Shown here in pieces: positions 37,381-47,034 of a stretch of DNA of 64,000 bases. A model generated the notes under the pieces. That model had not been told where the DNA came from and searched no databases. It worked only from the letters and a program-made list of their open reading frames with translations. The translations under genes were made by a program, and so were the position numbers. Each line of letters begins with the position of its first letter. Position 1 is the first letter of the stretch. The DNA lies in the NCBI RefSeq assembly GCF_000143415.4, contig NW_003314261.1, forward strand, positions 2,364,904 to 2,428,903. Reading direction: 5' to 3'. This DNA is from Selaginella moellendorffii (taxonomy: Eukaryota; Streptophyta; Lycopodiopsida; Selaginellales; Selaginellaceae).

Positions 37381-37767
37381 TTAGAGCCTTTTTAGTTCGG
37401 TTGGCTCGTGTCGGAGGCTACAGCGGCAAAGCGGGCAAGTGTGTTGCTTGAAGAGCCACAACGAGATACAGTCGCGATGGTAAAAGTGCTTCCACTTGGG
37501 CAACACACACACCTCTTGCCCGTCGCCAAACTCCCCAAGGCAAATGGGGCACTCCTCTCTCCCTCGCTCCCTCACGCTATAGAGCTCCAGGGGAAGTACC
37601 ACCGAATCCATGCCATTCTCAAGTTTCTTCTCGGCCTCGCCATCCCTGGTGGAAGCTCCAGTGCCATACCCCGCGTCACCAAAGCTGCAATGTCCATCTT
37701 TAATGCACAACCAGCAGCTCCAACCCGCAAACCACGCGCCACCCAACAAGCAACAGATTTCAGACAT
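37381..37767 (-). CDS. RING-H2-like protein, copy 4, Cys-to-Trp at a zinc ligand (128 aa)
   Basis: Full-length open frame like copies 1 and 2, but the third ligand Cys is Trp (LPKWKHFYH instead of LPKCKHFYH). CPIC, the two His, RDC and CPLC remain. Loss of one ligand of the first or second zinc site usually abolishes E3 activity, so this copy is either decaying or altered in function. A TATAAAA box is at 37819-37825. Upstream on the same strand is GRX-like pseudogene 3. Confidence 0.75.
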   Translation of the reverse strand: MSEICCLLGGAWFAGWSCWLCIKDGHCSFGDAGYGTGASTRDGEAEKKLENGMDSVVLPLELYSVRERGREECPICLGEFGDGQEVCVLPKWKHFYHRDCISLWLFKQHTCPLCRCSLRHEPTELKRL

Positions 37768-37854
37768 CGCCCACTATAGTCGGTGTGATAGGTTTTTCCT
37801 TTCAGTTCTTTGGGGCTCTTTTATACCAGTCCACCACCTTTTCCGATCGCCAGC

Positions 37855-38466
37855 TAAGTGCACAGCGGGCACCGTTTGCCATTCACCGTACACTCCGTAC
37901 AGCCCATTGTCGTTCCCATTGCAATCCAGGCATGGCACCAAGCTCGCTCCTCCACACCCCTTGCAAGCCATGGCGGTGTCTGTCCGCAAATCTCCACTGC
38001 TTATCATGCAAGAGCTTGCGAAGCTGGCCCTTGTTTTTTCGTTTAGCCGCTCCACGCCACGAATGTACCTGAGGAAGAGAACAAACGAGGACGGCGATGG
38101 ATTAATTCCCTGACTGTGATGGATCGAAACTTATATAGTTTCGAGATCGTGGGGTACCTTCGATCGATGAACAGCGCTGGAAGTCGACTGTAGCACTCCT
38201 TTGCTCTCGAACGCAATGCCGTGGATCGCTGTGGTGGTGCTGCATTCCTCGTCGTGTGGTTTGAACGAGAGCGTGAGCCTGTTCCTGGGAGGTTCTTTCA
38301 TCGTCGAGCTCGAGACCTCCGAGATCCAGTGGTCGTTGCGGGTTTGCTCCATCATGGACACGAAAGTGGAGAGGAGATCACAGTCATCGTTTGCGGCGTT
38401 GTCTCTCGTGGAAGAAGTAGTCACGCATTGGATGGCCAACCTGTGCTTGAAGTCACGAGATTCGTT
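37855..38466 (-). pseudogene. Glutaredoxin-like pseudogene 3 (5'-truncated)
   Basis: Exon 2 homology (about 37855-38060) keeps CKGCGGASLVPCLDCNGN but has lost part of the loop before the last Cys pairs. An intron with the same borders follows, then exon 1 sequence from about 38150 with deletions, up to SRDFKHRLAIQCVT. At 38466 it meets plus-strand ABCC N-terminal sequence at the same junction as pseudogene 1. There is no start region, so no product is expected. Confidence 0.8.
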
Positions 38467-41400
38467 GAGTTTCTTCTTGTCTACAAAGTCCCGGCCGACT
38501 AGTAAGCGATAAAGGCCCGCGCGACGCTCACAAATTACGTATATAGGAAAGGCTTGCGACTTTCTAACTTGTCGCAGGAGAAATACACCAGCGGAGAGAT
38601 TGTCAACCATATGGCAGTGGATATCCAGAGGGTTCTCGACTTCTTGTATATGCACGATATCTGGATTTTACTGCTTCAGGTGGCGTTGGCACTTCTTATT
38701 CTATACCAGAAAGTCGGGGTTGCTGCGATAGCTAACGTGGTTGCGACGCTGGCTTCGGTGGCTATCAACACTCCGTTTACCTCCTTGCGAGACAAGTACA
38801 AGGACAAGATCATGGAGGCCAAGGACGCCCGATTGCGACCTACAACGGAGTGCTTAAAGAGCATGAGGATTCTCAAGGTGCAAGCTTGGGAGAAGGCCTA
38901 CCTGCAGAAACTGGAAGCCTTGAGATGGCTGGTTGAAGAAACCGTTCTTGACGCAGGCAGCTATAATTTTCCTCTTCTGGACAAATCCCAGTGGTCACTT
39001 TTGGTACTTGTGTAAAAATACCTCTGATCACTGGGAAAGTTCTTTCAGCGCTGGCCACCTTTAGAGTTTTACAGGAGGCGCTCACAGCTCTACCTGACTG
39101 TATTTCAACTCTGTCTCGAACAAGAGTTTCGCTGAATCGGCTGAGTAAGTTTCTTCACGAGCCAGAGCTTCAGGCGGATGCTGTTTCTCGGACAAATGAC
39201 CAAGATCCTACAGTAATTCTGGTGGAAGCAGCAGACATCAGTGAGTGGATGTCTAGAAGGGACGACAGTTTCGGTTTGCGGAATGGTTGGTTCCGGTAAA
39301 TCGAGCTTGCTCTTGTTCTGGCATGGTACGCATTTTACCATTCTCTCTTTCTTTCCTTACATCTGCTTTTACAGGTCCAGGTAACTGGAAGAACATCGTA
39401 CGTGGGCCAGACTGTTGGGTACAATGATCGAGAATAGTGTTTGTTTTGGCTCGCCTATGAACAGAAGTAAATACTATCGTGTGCTGGAGATGTGTCAACT
39501 CAAAAGAGATCTGGAAATTCTTCCATTCGGAGATCAGACAGAAATAGGTGAGAGGGGCGTCAACTTGAGTGGCGGCCAGAAGCAAAGGATGCAACTTGTT
39601 CGTGCACTGTATCAGGATGGTGATATCTACCTACTTCACGATCCTTTTGATGCTGTGGACGTGGAAACTGGTACTCAAATATTCAGGGTGAGCATGTCTG
39701 TTTAGCTGTGTGATCTCACTCATATACGCAGGAGTGTGTTCTTCAAATTCATTCTTAATGCAAAGACTGACATTTTAGTGACGCATCAAGTGACCTCATT
39801 TTGGTATGCTTTATTTACGTTGACGAGCTAAAACTCACTAGCGAAAGCTGACTCAGTGAAGGTTGAAGAGGCTAAACCTCTTGTTCTTGAGTGCCAATCT
39901 CTACAAGGAGGAGCACACAACAAGGCTATGGTGCAATAATGAAGAAAAAAAGAAGTACAGAAGTTGAACCAGCCACCAAAGGAAGAACTGGTACAAAAAG
40001 AAGAACGTGAGAAATGTAGTTTTGGTTTGCAAGTTTACTGGAACTACTGCACGGCAGTTTACAAGGGCGTATATTGGTGAGTATGCTGCTGTTTCAAATC
40101 TTTCAAATTGCGTCAGACTGGTGAATGGCTCAGCGACGGCTGTATCTCCACAGTTTGATCCTATTCGGTTGATCATCGGATACGGAGGATTTTTCGCTTG
40201 GAGCATCGCTGTGAGTCTGGTGAATTCCAGTGAATTCCGTTTGGAGCATCGCTGTTCGTGCTTCTCAGGGTGTTACATCAGCAACATCTCAGAAGGTCTT
40301 CTTTGACATATTGCACTGCATTTTTCATTTGCGGATGTGGTTTTTTTATTCGACTCCTACTGGTAGAATTCTCAGCCGGGTTACGTTTTGAAGTTTTTAA
40401 ACCAGCTTGTGCGGTGCTTTTACTTCTCAGGCTTCTACAGACCAAAGTGCTCTCGACTTAAATGTGCCTTACAGGCTTGGGGGCCTTGCGTTCTCAGGAG
40501 TATAGCTTTTCTACATTGTGGGAGTTATGTCTCAAGCAGTTTGGAGTCTTAATCGTTTTTGCTCCTGTGTCTGTTTTCTGTATCTTGCTACGGGTAAATC
40601 TCGTTTTCAATCAACACCTCTGTCCTAATGAGGTTGTATTTATTTGCAGAGATATTACATATCGTCAGGCAGGGAGCTTTCCAGGCTTTAAGGCATCCAG
40701 AAGGATTGACCACTTTGCGGAATCTATTGCAGGAGCTCCGACAGTACGAGAGGAAGAGCGTTTCAAGCACAGGATCAACACGTCTGCTCGAGTCTATCTC
40801 TACTCGGCTGCAGCCATGGAGTGGGCTTCTATGAGGCTAGAACTCCACCCCCAACGTTGTCTTTGGTTTCTGTTTGCTTCTAATCGGCCGGAAAGCTGAC
40901 CTGTGCTGAGCTGGGAGCTTAAGGTAGGAATTTCTAAAACTTTATAATGGCTTTGGAAATTTAACAACAAAGACGTTTCTATGTGATATAGCATTCAGGC
41001 CATATTCCGAGCCAGCCAGTGGAAAGAGCGTGATTGACCGTGTGGACGATCTCCGATCCAAGCTCAGCATCATTCCACAGGATCCAGCGCTGTTCGACGG
41101 CATCATCTGCTAGATCAGTTAAAACTAGTCATTCTTGTAAGTGCTAAGTGCACCCTTGGATAAATGACTCGGAGACCTCGTGCGTGCCAAGGAAGAAAAG
41201 CTGGACAAGCAATAAATGTGTAAAAGTTTTCTTCCTTATGTCTGAAAATGGTGAGAACTGGAGCATGGGACAGAGTCAATTGTTCTGCCTATGCGAAAAC
41301 AAGCCCCTGTTTTGGTACTGGACGAGGCCACCACATCCGTGGACAGCGCTACTGTTATCAACATCGCTCACCTACTGTGGTGGACAGCGACTAAGTAGTA

Positions 41401-41515
41401 AACCTAAACGATGGTATTGTTTTTGTTTTGGTATAACAATCTTTCTCGGTAGGACGCATAGCTGTTTAATGAAGAGCAACTCACATTTCTTCTATTCCAA
41501 GAGATCTCCTAAACA
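38467..41515 (+). pseudogene. ABCC pseudogene E (type C)
   Basis: The most complete type C copy. An N-terminal scrap is followed by TMD1 (NLSQEKYTSGEIVNHMAVDI, LRDKYKDKIMEAKDARLRPT), NBD1 with the signature kept in frame ([20 protein letters not shown]) but Walker B altered ([11 protein letters not shown]), linker, TMD2 pieces and NBD2 scraps near 41250-41400. The NBD1 Walker A is broken and stops are frequent. Its preserved NBD1 signature separates type C from type B, which has an insertion there. Confidence 0.88.
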
Positions 41516-41518
41516 ATT

Positions 41519-41905
41519 TTAGAGCCTTTTAAGTTCGGTTGGCCCGTGTCGGACGCTACAGCGGCAAAGCGGGCAAGTGGGTTGCCTGAAGAGCCACGAC
41601 GAGAGACAGTCGCGATGGTAGAAGTGCTTGCACTTGGGCAACACAGCCACCTCTTGCCCGTCGCCAAACTCCCCAAGGCAAATCGGGCACTCCTCTCTCC
41701 CTCGCTCCCTCACGCTGTAGAGCTCCAGGGGAAGTACCACCGACTCCATGCCATTCTCAAATTCCTTCTCGGCCTCGCCATCCCTGGTGGAAGCTCCAGT
41801 GCCATACCCCGCGTCACCAAAGCTGCAATCTCCATCTCTAATGCACAACCAGCAGCTCCAACCCGCAAACCACGCGCCACCCAACAAGCAACAGATTTCA
41901 GACAT
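41519..41905 (-). CDS. RING-H2 finger protein, copy 5 (128 aa), next to the intact GRX gene
   Basis: Predicted small E3 ubiquitin ligase with hydrophobic N-terminus and a complete RING-H2 finger: [16 protein letters not shown] and CPLC, about residues 72-115. It begins 88 nt after the stop of the intact GRX-like gene on the same strand. It has its own TATAAAA box, so independent transcription is more likely than a shared message. This is the only RING copy whose neighbour gene is also intact, so it may be closest to the ancestral arrangement. Substrate and partner are unknown. Confidence 0.87.
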   Translation of the reverse strand: MSEICCLLGGAWFAGWSCWLCIRDGDCSFGDAGYGTGASTRDGEAEKEFENGMESVVLPLELYSVRERGREECPICLGEFGDGQEVAVLPKCKHFYHRDCLSSWLFRQPTCPLCRCSVRHGPTELKRL

Positions 41906-41957
41906 CGCCCACTATAGTCGGTGTGATAGGGTTTGTCCTTTCACCTCTTTGGGGCTC

Positions 41958-41964
41958 TTTTATA
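41958..41964 (-). promoter_or_regulatory. TATA box of RING-H2 copy 5
   Basis: TATAAAA on the minus strand, 53 nt before the RING ATG and inside the 88-nt gap after the GRX stop. The same box is at a similar distance in all five RING copies, which supports function. Confidence 0.55.
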
Positions 41965-41992
41965 CCAGTCCACCACCTTTTCCGATCGCCAG

Positions 41993-43281
41993 CTACGTAC
42001 ACAGCGGGCACCGTACCATTCCATTCACCGTACACTCCGTACAGCCCTCCGGCAGCCCATTGTCCGCTATAAACCGGCGGCTCCCATTGCAATCCAGGCA
42101 TGGCACCAAGCTCGCTCCTCCACACCCCTTGCAAGCCATGGCGGTGTCTCTCCACAAATCTCCGCCGCTTGGATCATGCAAGAGCTTGCGAAGTTGGCAC
42201 TTGCTTTTCAATTCGTTTAGCCGCTCCACGCCACCAATGTACCTGAGAAAGGGAACAAACGAGGACGGCGGTGGATTAATTCCCTGACTGTGATGGATCG
42301 AAACTTATATAGTTTCGAGATCGTGGGGGTGGGGACGTACCTTCCATCGACGAACAGCGCTGGAACTCGACTGTAGCCATCGCCCAACTCCGGCTCCGAG
42401 GAGACGTCTTTGCTCTCGAATGCAATGCCATGAATCGCTGTGGTGGTGCAGCATTCCTGTGGTTTGAGCTGGTGCGTGAGCCTGTCCCTGGGAGGTTCTT
42501 CGATCGTCGAGCTCGAGACCTCCGAGATCCAGTGGTCGTTGCGAATTTGCTCCATCATGGACTCGAATGTGGAGAGAAGATCACTGTCATCGTTTGCGGC
42601 GTTGTCTCTGGTGGAAGAAGAAGTCACGCATTGGATGGCTAACCTGTGCTTGAAGTCACGAGATCCGTCGTTGCTCAAAAGTGGAGAGGTGGAGTCGAGG
42701 ATGACTTTCGGCGTGGGGGCCTGATCAACGCACGACCGGAGGTTGAAGGAAAAATTCCTGGCCACCACGATGTCTGGCGTGTTGTCCCCACACCTTGTCA
42801 ATCCCTTCATGAGACTGCGCTGTGAATGCGAATGCGGTCCTCCAAACACCAGTGGACTCCGGGGGCTCTTCGGACTTCCACAGTGATTCCGGCTAGACTC
42901 CGGCGATGATGCCTCGCAGAGAGAGGAGATCTCGTCCTGGTCAGTCCACGACTCTGGCGTTGCCTGCCCGTCACTCCTCGCCTCCGGCATTGTGACACAC
43001 GCTGCTTTCTCGTCTTGCTCTTCCAGCCCCTCCATGAGCGCCACCACGTCAATCACCTCGACTGCCTCCATCGCCTCAAAACCATCTTTTTTCTCCTCCT
43101 GGCGAGCTCTGACTTTCTCTGCGATTGGCAGCGGCTCAGGAGCGTGCTTGGCTCTGTGGTTCCTGCTATGGAGGAAGACCTCCACAATTGGAATGAGCAG
43201 GCGCTTCTTCCAAGACCGAGAGTGTCCTAGCCTCTTGGGCGATCTAGCCGTCGCTACTTCCTTAGAATTCGCACAGCCCAT
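41993..43281 (-). CDS. Glutaredoxin-like protein with C-terminal zinc-type Cys pairs, two exons, 396 aa
   Basis: Exon 1 is 43281-42341 and exon 2 is 42242-41993; the 98-nt intron splits the Arg of VDGRYIGG. The N-terminus MGCANSK is a good myristoylation/palmitoylation signal, suggesting membrane attachment. The middle (residues 30-230) is low-complexity and Ser-rich. The C-terminal part resembles plant glutaredoxin-like proteins of the At5g39865/At3g28850 type: VPALFVDGRYIGGVERLNEL, then four Cys pairs (CKGC, CLDC, CTEC, CPLC). No CPYC redox motif is visible; the usual first half of the thioredoxin fold is short here, with a CC near residue 283. It is the only intact copy of four in the window. 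Known relatives are poorly characterised. Confidence 0.85.
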
Positions 43282-44052
43282 TTGCGAGTGTTTTCTTGCT
43301 ATGGATTTCCCTGTTTAGTAGCCAAATACCGGAAAACTCCGCTGCAGCAAAAAGTCAAAGGAACCGATGAGACAAGCTAGAAAACAGAGCAAAAGAGCGA
43401 GCTAAAGCAATCACTCGCAGCAATTGCCCACCTTCCAGCGTTGAATTCCAATAGCCTCACCGACAGCATTTGTCTAGATGGTAGAGAGAAAAATTCGAGC
43501 GTCCTTTCGATCAGAGCGCCGCGCGGGGACCACGCTAGCCTGGGGGGAGGGACCCTTCACGCACAAATGGAGAGAGTGATTAGAATCAGCATAGAAAACC
43601 GAAAGTACTACTCGAATTCCAAGAAAATTCACCCTATAGAACGCAAGAAAACCATGAAAAAGAAGCAAGTGATCTATCTAGCAGTTCTCGATCGATGCAA
43701 ATGCAAGGTACGTACCAGGGAGATCTCCACAAATGTATCTCTTGACCACAGCTCCAATTTCCAGAAAATCTAACCAATGAGATCGGCTGCCGCCGAGGGA
43801 GGCGAATTCTCTCCCAAAGATCCAAGAACTAGCTTCTTGGAATCCAAAATCTGGGACGAAAATCTTCCATATGCGCCGCCTTCGCTCATGTAGCGCCTCT
43901 TCTTGACCATCGCTAGCGGAAAAGAAAGAACTCTATCCTGTCTCTTAAAAGATACTTCCTCTCCAGGCGCTAGAAGGAATCGAACCCGAGATCTGCTGTT
44001 CTTCCAAGAACCATATTAATGCGATCGTCTCTACCTGTTTTTCGCATGGAGA
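43282..44052. other. Intergenic: divergent 5' regions of GRX-like and PPR genes
   Basis: Should contain the promoter and 5' UTR of the GRX-like gene (minus) and of the PPR gene (plus). A tRNA-like B-box (GGTTCGATTCC on the minus strand, about 43976-43986) is present, but the surrounding sequence does not fold as a tRNA. No other gene seen. Confidence 0.5.
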
Positions 44053-46398
44053 ATGGGATTTCCCTCTTCCTGCGAGCTCATCGAGCTCATAAAATCCTGC
44101 GCTCGCTCCAGAGACCTCTCTCGATGCCGGCAGCTCCACGAGCGCATCCTCCGCGAGGGAATCTGCGGCCAGAGCGTCTTCACGGCCCTGATCGACATGT
44201 ATTCCAAGTGCGGCAGCGTCGACGACGCCCGATCCACATTCCTGTCCCTGCGCGACCCGGATTCTTACTCCTGGAACACGTTCCTGGCGGCGCTGGCGAG
44301 CCACGGGCATCTCCGCGAGGCGCACGACGCATTCGATCGAATGCCGCAGCGAAATATCGTGTCGTGGAGCGCGATCTTGAATGGCCATGCAATCATCGGA
44401 GAGATGCGCGAGGCGCTAGCGATTTTCGATCGAATGCCGATGAGGAACGCGGTGCCCTGGAATGCCCTGATCAAAGCGTATGCCCTAGATGGGAATCTGG
44501 TAGATGCGCGGCATCTATTCGAAACCATGCCCGCGAAGACGGCCGTGACGTGGAACCTCTTGATCACCAGCTATGCCCAGCTAGGGCATCTGGAGGAATG
44601 CTGGAGTTTCTTCAATTCCATGGCTGGTCGCGACATTGTGACCTGGACAACGATCATCCAGGTCTTTGCCGACGCCGGCGACATCGAATCGACACAGATT
44701 TTCTTTAATCGCGTGCCTTTTCGCAACATCTACACCTGGAACACGCTCCTCGCGGGCCATGCCCAATTAGGGCATCTTGATCGAGCGCTAGACCTCTTCC
44801 GGGAGATGCCCGAGCGCGATGTGATCTCCTGGAACGCCCTAATCGTTGCCCACGGCGAGAAGGGCTTTGTAGACCAAGCCCGGCGAGCATTCGACCTGAT
44901 GCCCGAGCAAGACGTGGTGTCCTGGACGGCCATAGCACAGGCATATTCCCGAAATGGCCACCTGGCCCGCGCGCTCGGAATGTTCCAGGCGATGCCGCAG
45001 AAGAGCCCCTTCGCGTGGACGGCCACGATCTCGGGATATGCCGAGAACGGGCAAATGTGCGAGGCGGAATCTACCTTCCACACCATGGAGCACAAGGGGG
45101 TGGTGGCGTGGAACGCGCTGCTCCAGGGACACGTGGACAACGCCAGCGCCGTCGAGAAGGTGCGGTCGGGATTCGATCTCATGCCTGCGAGGAATCTCGT
45201 GGGCTGGAACTGCATGCTAGCGGCATATGCCCACGCGCGGCATCTTGACGAGGTCCGGGGGATATTCCACGCAATGCCGCAAAGGAACGCCTCCTCTTGG
45301 ACCTCGCTGCTGGTGGCCACTGGCCACAAATGCCCGCCCCGTACAGCCGAGCTCGTGTACGGCAGAATGCCCCAGTGGAGCGTTCCCGCCACGACGAGCT
45401 TGCTCCTCACGCTGGCCCAGGGCGGCGAGCACTCGCGCGCGAAGGAGCTCTTCGATTCCATGCCGCAGCGCAGCGCGATCTCCTGGGCGGCGCTGCTCCA
45501 ATCCAGCGCGCTGGACGCGAGCTCGGCGATGGAGGTCTTCGCGCGATCGCCGTGCCACAACCTCGCCGGGTGGACGGGGATGATCCAGTCACTAGCGCTG
45601 GCGGGACGGATCGACGCCGCGCGGGATCTCTTCGCGGCAATGCCCGAGCACGACACCAAGTCCGACACAGCGATGATCCAGGCGTACGCCGAGGCCGGGC
45701 ATTTGCCGGAGGCGCTAGAGGTCTTCGCGTCCATCCCCTCGCCCGACGCATTCTCCTGGAACACCGTCTTGCAAGCCTGCGCTGTTCATGGCGATCTCGC
45801 GAAGCTCCGGGAGCTCCTCCACAAGATGGGCAATCCAAACGCCGTGTCGTGGACGATCCTGATAGTGGCGTATGCCCAGAGGGGGCATCTGGCGCTCGCG
45901 CGGGAGATCTTCGCCGGGATGGCCTCGCAGGACTTCGTCGCTTGGAGCGCGATGATCCTCGCCTACGCAAACACTGGCGCCTACGCCGCGGCGCTGGATC
46001 TCTTCCGGCAGATGGTTCTTCACGGCTTCCAGCCCAGCGACATCACCTTCGTGGGTCTTCTCGCGGCTTTCGGCCATGCCGGGAGGCTCCGCGAGGGCGT
46101 CGAGTGCTTTACGGCCATGCAGGACGGCTTCTTCGTGCCACCCACGCTCGTCCACTTCCACTGCATGATCAATGTTCTCGGCCGCTCCAAGCATCTGGGA
46201 GACGCCGAGGAGCTCGTCGAGACGATGCCGTTTCTGGCGGACGAGGTGGCGTGGATCACGCTGCTGGCAGCGTGTAAGATGCACGGCGACGTCAAGCGGG
46301 CCGAGAGGATCCTGGAGCGAGTGAAAGAGCCCACTGCGTATGTTCTCGTAGCGAACGCGCTGCGAGAGCCATCACTGGGCTTCGCTTCTGCAAAGTAG
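44053..46398 (+). CDS. Pentatricopeptide repeat (PPR) protein, S-repeat-rich, E-type end, 781 aa
   Basis: Intronless PPR gene. Such proteins bind organellar RNA one base per repeat and act in RNA editing, processing or stability in plastids or mitochondria. From about residue 42 to 650 the protein is an almost unbroken run of about 19-20 repeats of 31 residues (typically VSWNALI...AGHL..A..LF..MPERD), the short S type, instead of the usual P-L-S triplets. One L-like and one S-like repeat follow, then a short E-type tail (DEVAWITLLAACKMHGDVKR, TAYVLVANAL). There is no E+ or DYW domain, so any editing role would need a partner. The N-terminus is not a clear transit peptide. The ATG at 44053 is the first in the frame. 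GC is higher than in neighbouring DNA. Confidence 0.93.
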   Translation: MGFPSSCELIELIKSCARSRDLSRCRQLHERILREGICGQSVFTALIDMYSKCGSVDDARSTFLSLRDPDSYSWNTFLAALASHGHLREAHDAFDRMPQRNIVSWSAILNGHAIIGEMREALAIFDRMPMRNAVPWNALIKAYALDGNLVDARHLFETMPAKTAVTWNLLITSYAQLGHLEECWSFFNSMAGRDIVTWTTIIQVFADAGDIESTQIFFNRVPFRNIYTWNTLLAGHAQLGHLDRALDLFREMPERDVISWNALIVAHGEKGFVDQARRAFDLMPEQDVVSWTAIAQAYSRNGHLARALGMFQAMPQKSPFAWTATISGYAENGQMCEAESTFHTMEHKGVVAWNALLQGHVDNASAVEKVRSGFDLMPARNLVGWNCMLAAYAHARHLDEVRGIFHAMPQRNASSWTSLLVATGHKCPPRTAELVYGRMPQWSVPATTSLLLTLAQGGEHSRAKELFDSMPQRSAISWAALLQSSALDASSAMEVFARSPCHNLAGWTGMIQSLALAGRIDAARDLFAAMPEHDTKSDTAMIQAYAEAGHLPEALEVFASIPSPDAFSWNTVLQACAVHGDLAKLRELLHKMGNPNAVSWTILIVAYAQRGHLALAREIFAGMASQDFVAWSAMILAYANTGAYAAALDLFRQMVLHGFQPSDITFVGLLAAFGHAGRLREGVECFTAMQDGFFVPPTLVHFHCMINVLGRSKHLGDAEELVETMPFLADEVAWITLLAACKMHGDVKRAERILERVKEPTAYVLVANALREPSLGFASAK

Positions 46399-47034
46399 CA
46401 AGCGGGAAAGTTTTTAGAACCGACAAAAGTTTTGGAGAGATCATACCTGTGACCGCCATTCTTTGATAGATAACTGGAAGATCTGGAACCATCATTCGAA
46501 GTCAGAGAGAAAGAACCAAACCGGAAGTTAAACTGAAAGATCTATAACAAGATCAAGCGGGACATCAAACAAGTTATACAAAGCCTTGATAGTTGATAGT
46601 TAGTTGGGTATCAAGTCTGACTGTCATCGGTACCTAAACTGGAGCTCGAAATCAGATAAAAAGAGTTAGCAGAGAAATATGTCTGCCTTTTTACCTTGGT
46701 GATGAAGTGCAGGATCCCTTGAGAAGGGAAGCCACGGCGTGGGCGACGTCTTTCCGAATTGCCTTCTTGACATCTCCCCTCTTTGGAGACGAGGAAGTAG
46801 AGCCCCGACGACTGAAGGAAGCATCGTTTCCCATTTCTCTCCTTGCTTCTTTCTCGCCAAGCAACCTCTTTATCTCCTCTTCGATTCCACCAATGATGAT
46901 AGCTTGATACCGTTCTGCATTATCTCCATTGCTCGAATATAGTCTGATCAGCACAGGAAGGAAAAAAAAAGAAAAGAATGAGATAAAGCTTTCGAAAGTT
47001 TTTGAAACATACCTGGAGTTACTGAAACAAGCTT
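46399..47034. other. Spacer between two convergent PPR genes
   Basis: Holds the 3' ends of both PPR genes and a possible minus-strand exon (see next entry). No other feature seen. Confidence 0.5.
46695..46943 (-). other. Possible coding exon of an unrecognised minus-strand gene
   Basis: A 249-nt stretch flanked by an acceptor (TGATCAG) and a donor (GTAAAA) reads as 83 codons of charged, helical-looking protein: GGIEEEIKRLLGEKEARREM in the first half, DVKKAIRKDVAHAVASLLKG in the second. A second small exon with GT..AG borders (46482-46447) can be joined in frame. I do not recognise the family. It could be part of a spliced 3' extension of the PPR gene at 47035-49305 or the remains of an older gene. 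Composition looks protein-like, but no start codon was found. Confidence 0.3.

Noticed and set aside
43965-44040. Possible tRNA on the minus strand upstream of the PPR gene
   Set aside because: The TTCGATT loop is there, but the T-stem pairs poorly and no 5' acceptor strand pairs with the 3' end.
45297-46277. Long alternative open frames inside the PPR gene at 44053-46398, on both strands
   Set aside because: They are shadows of the high-GC PPR reading frame, Arg/Ala-rich with no domain, while the PPR frame has regular repeats throughout.
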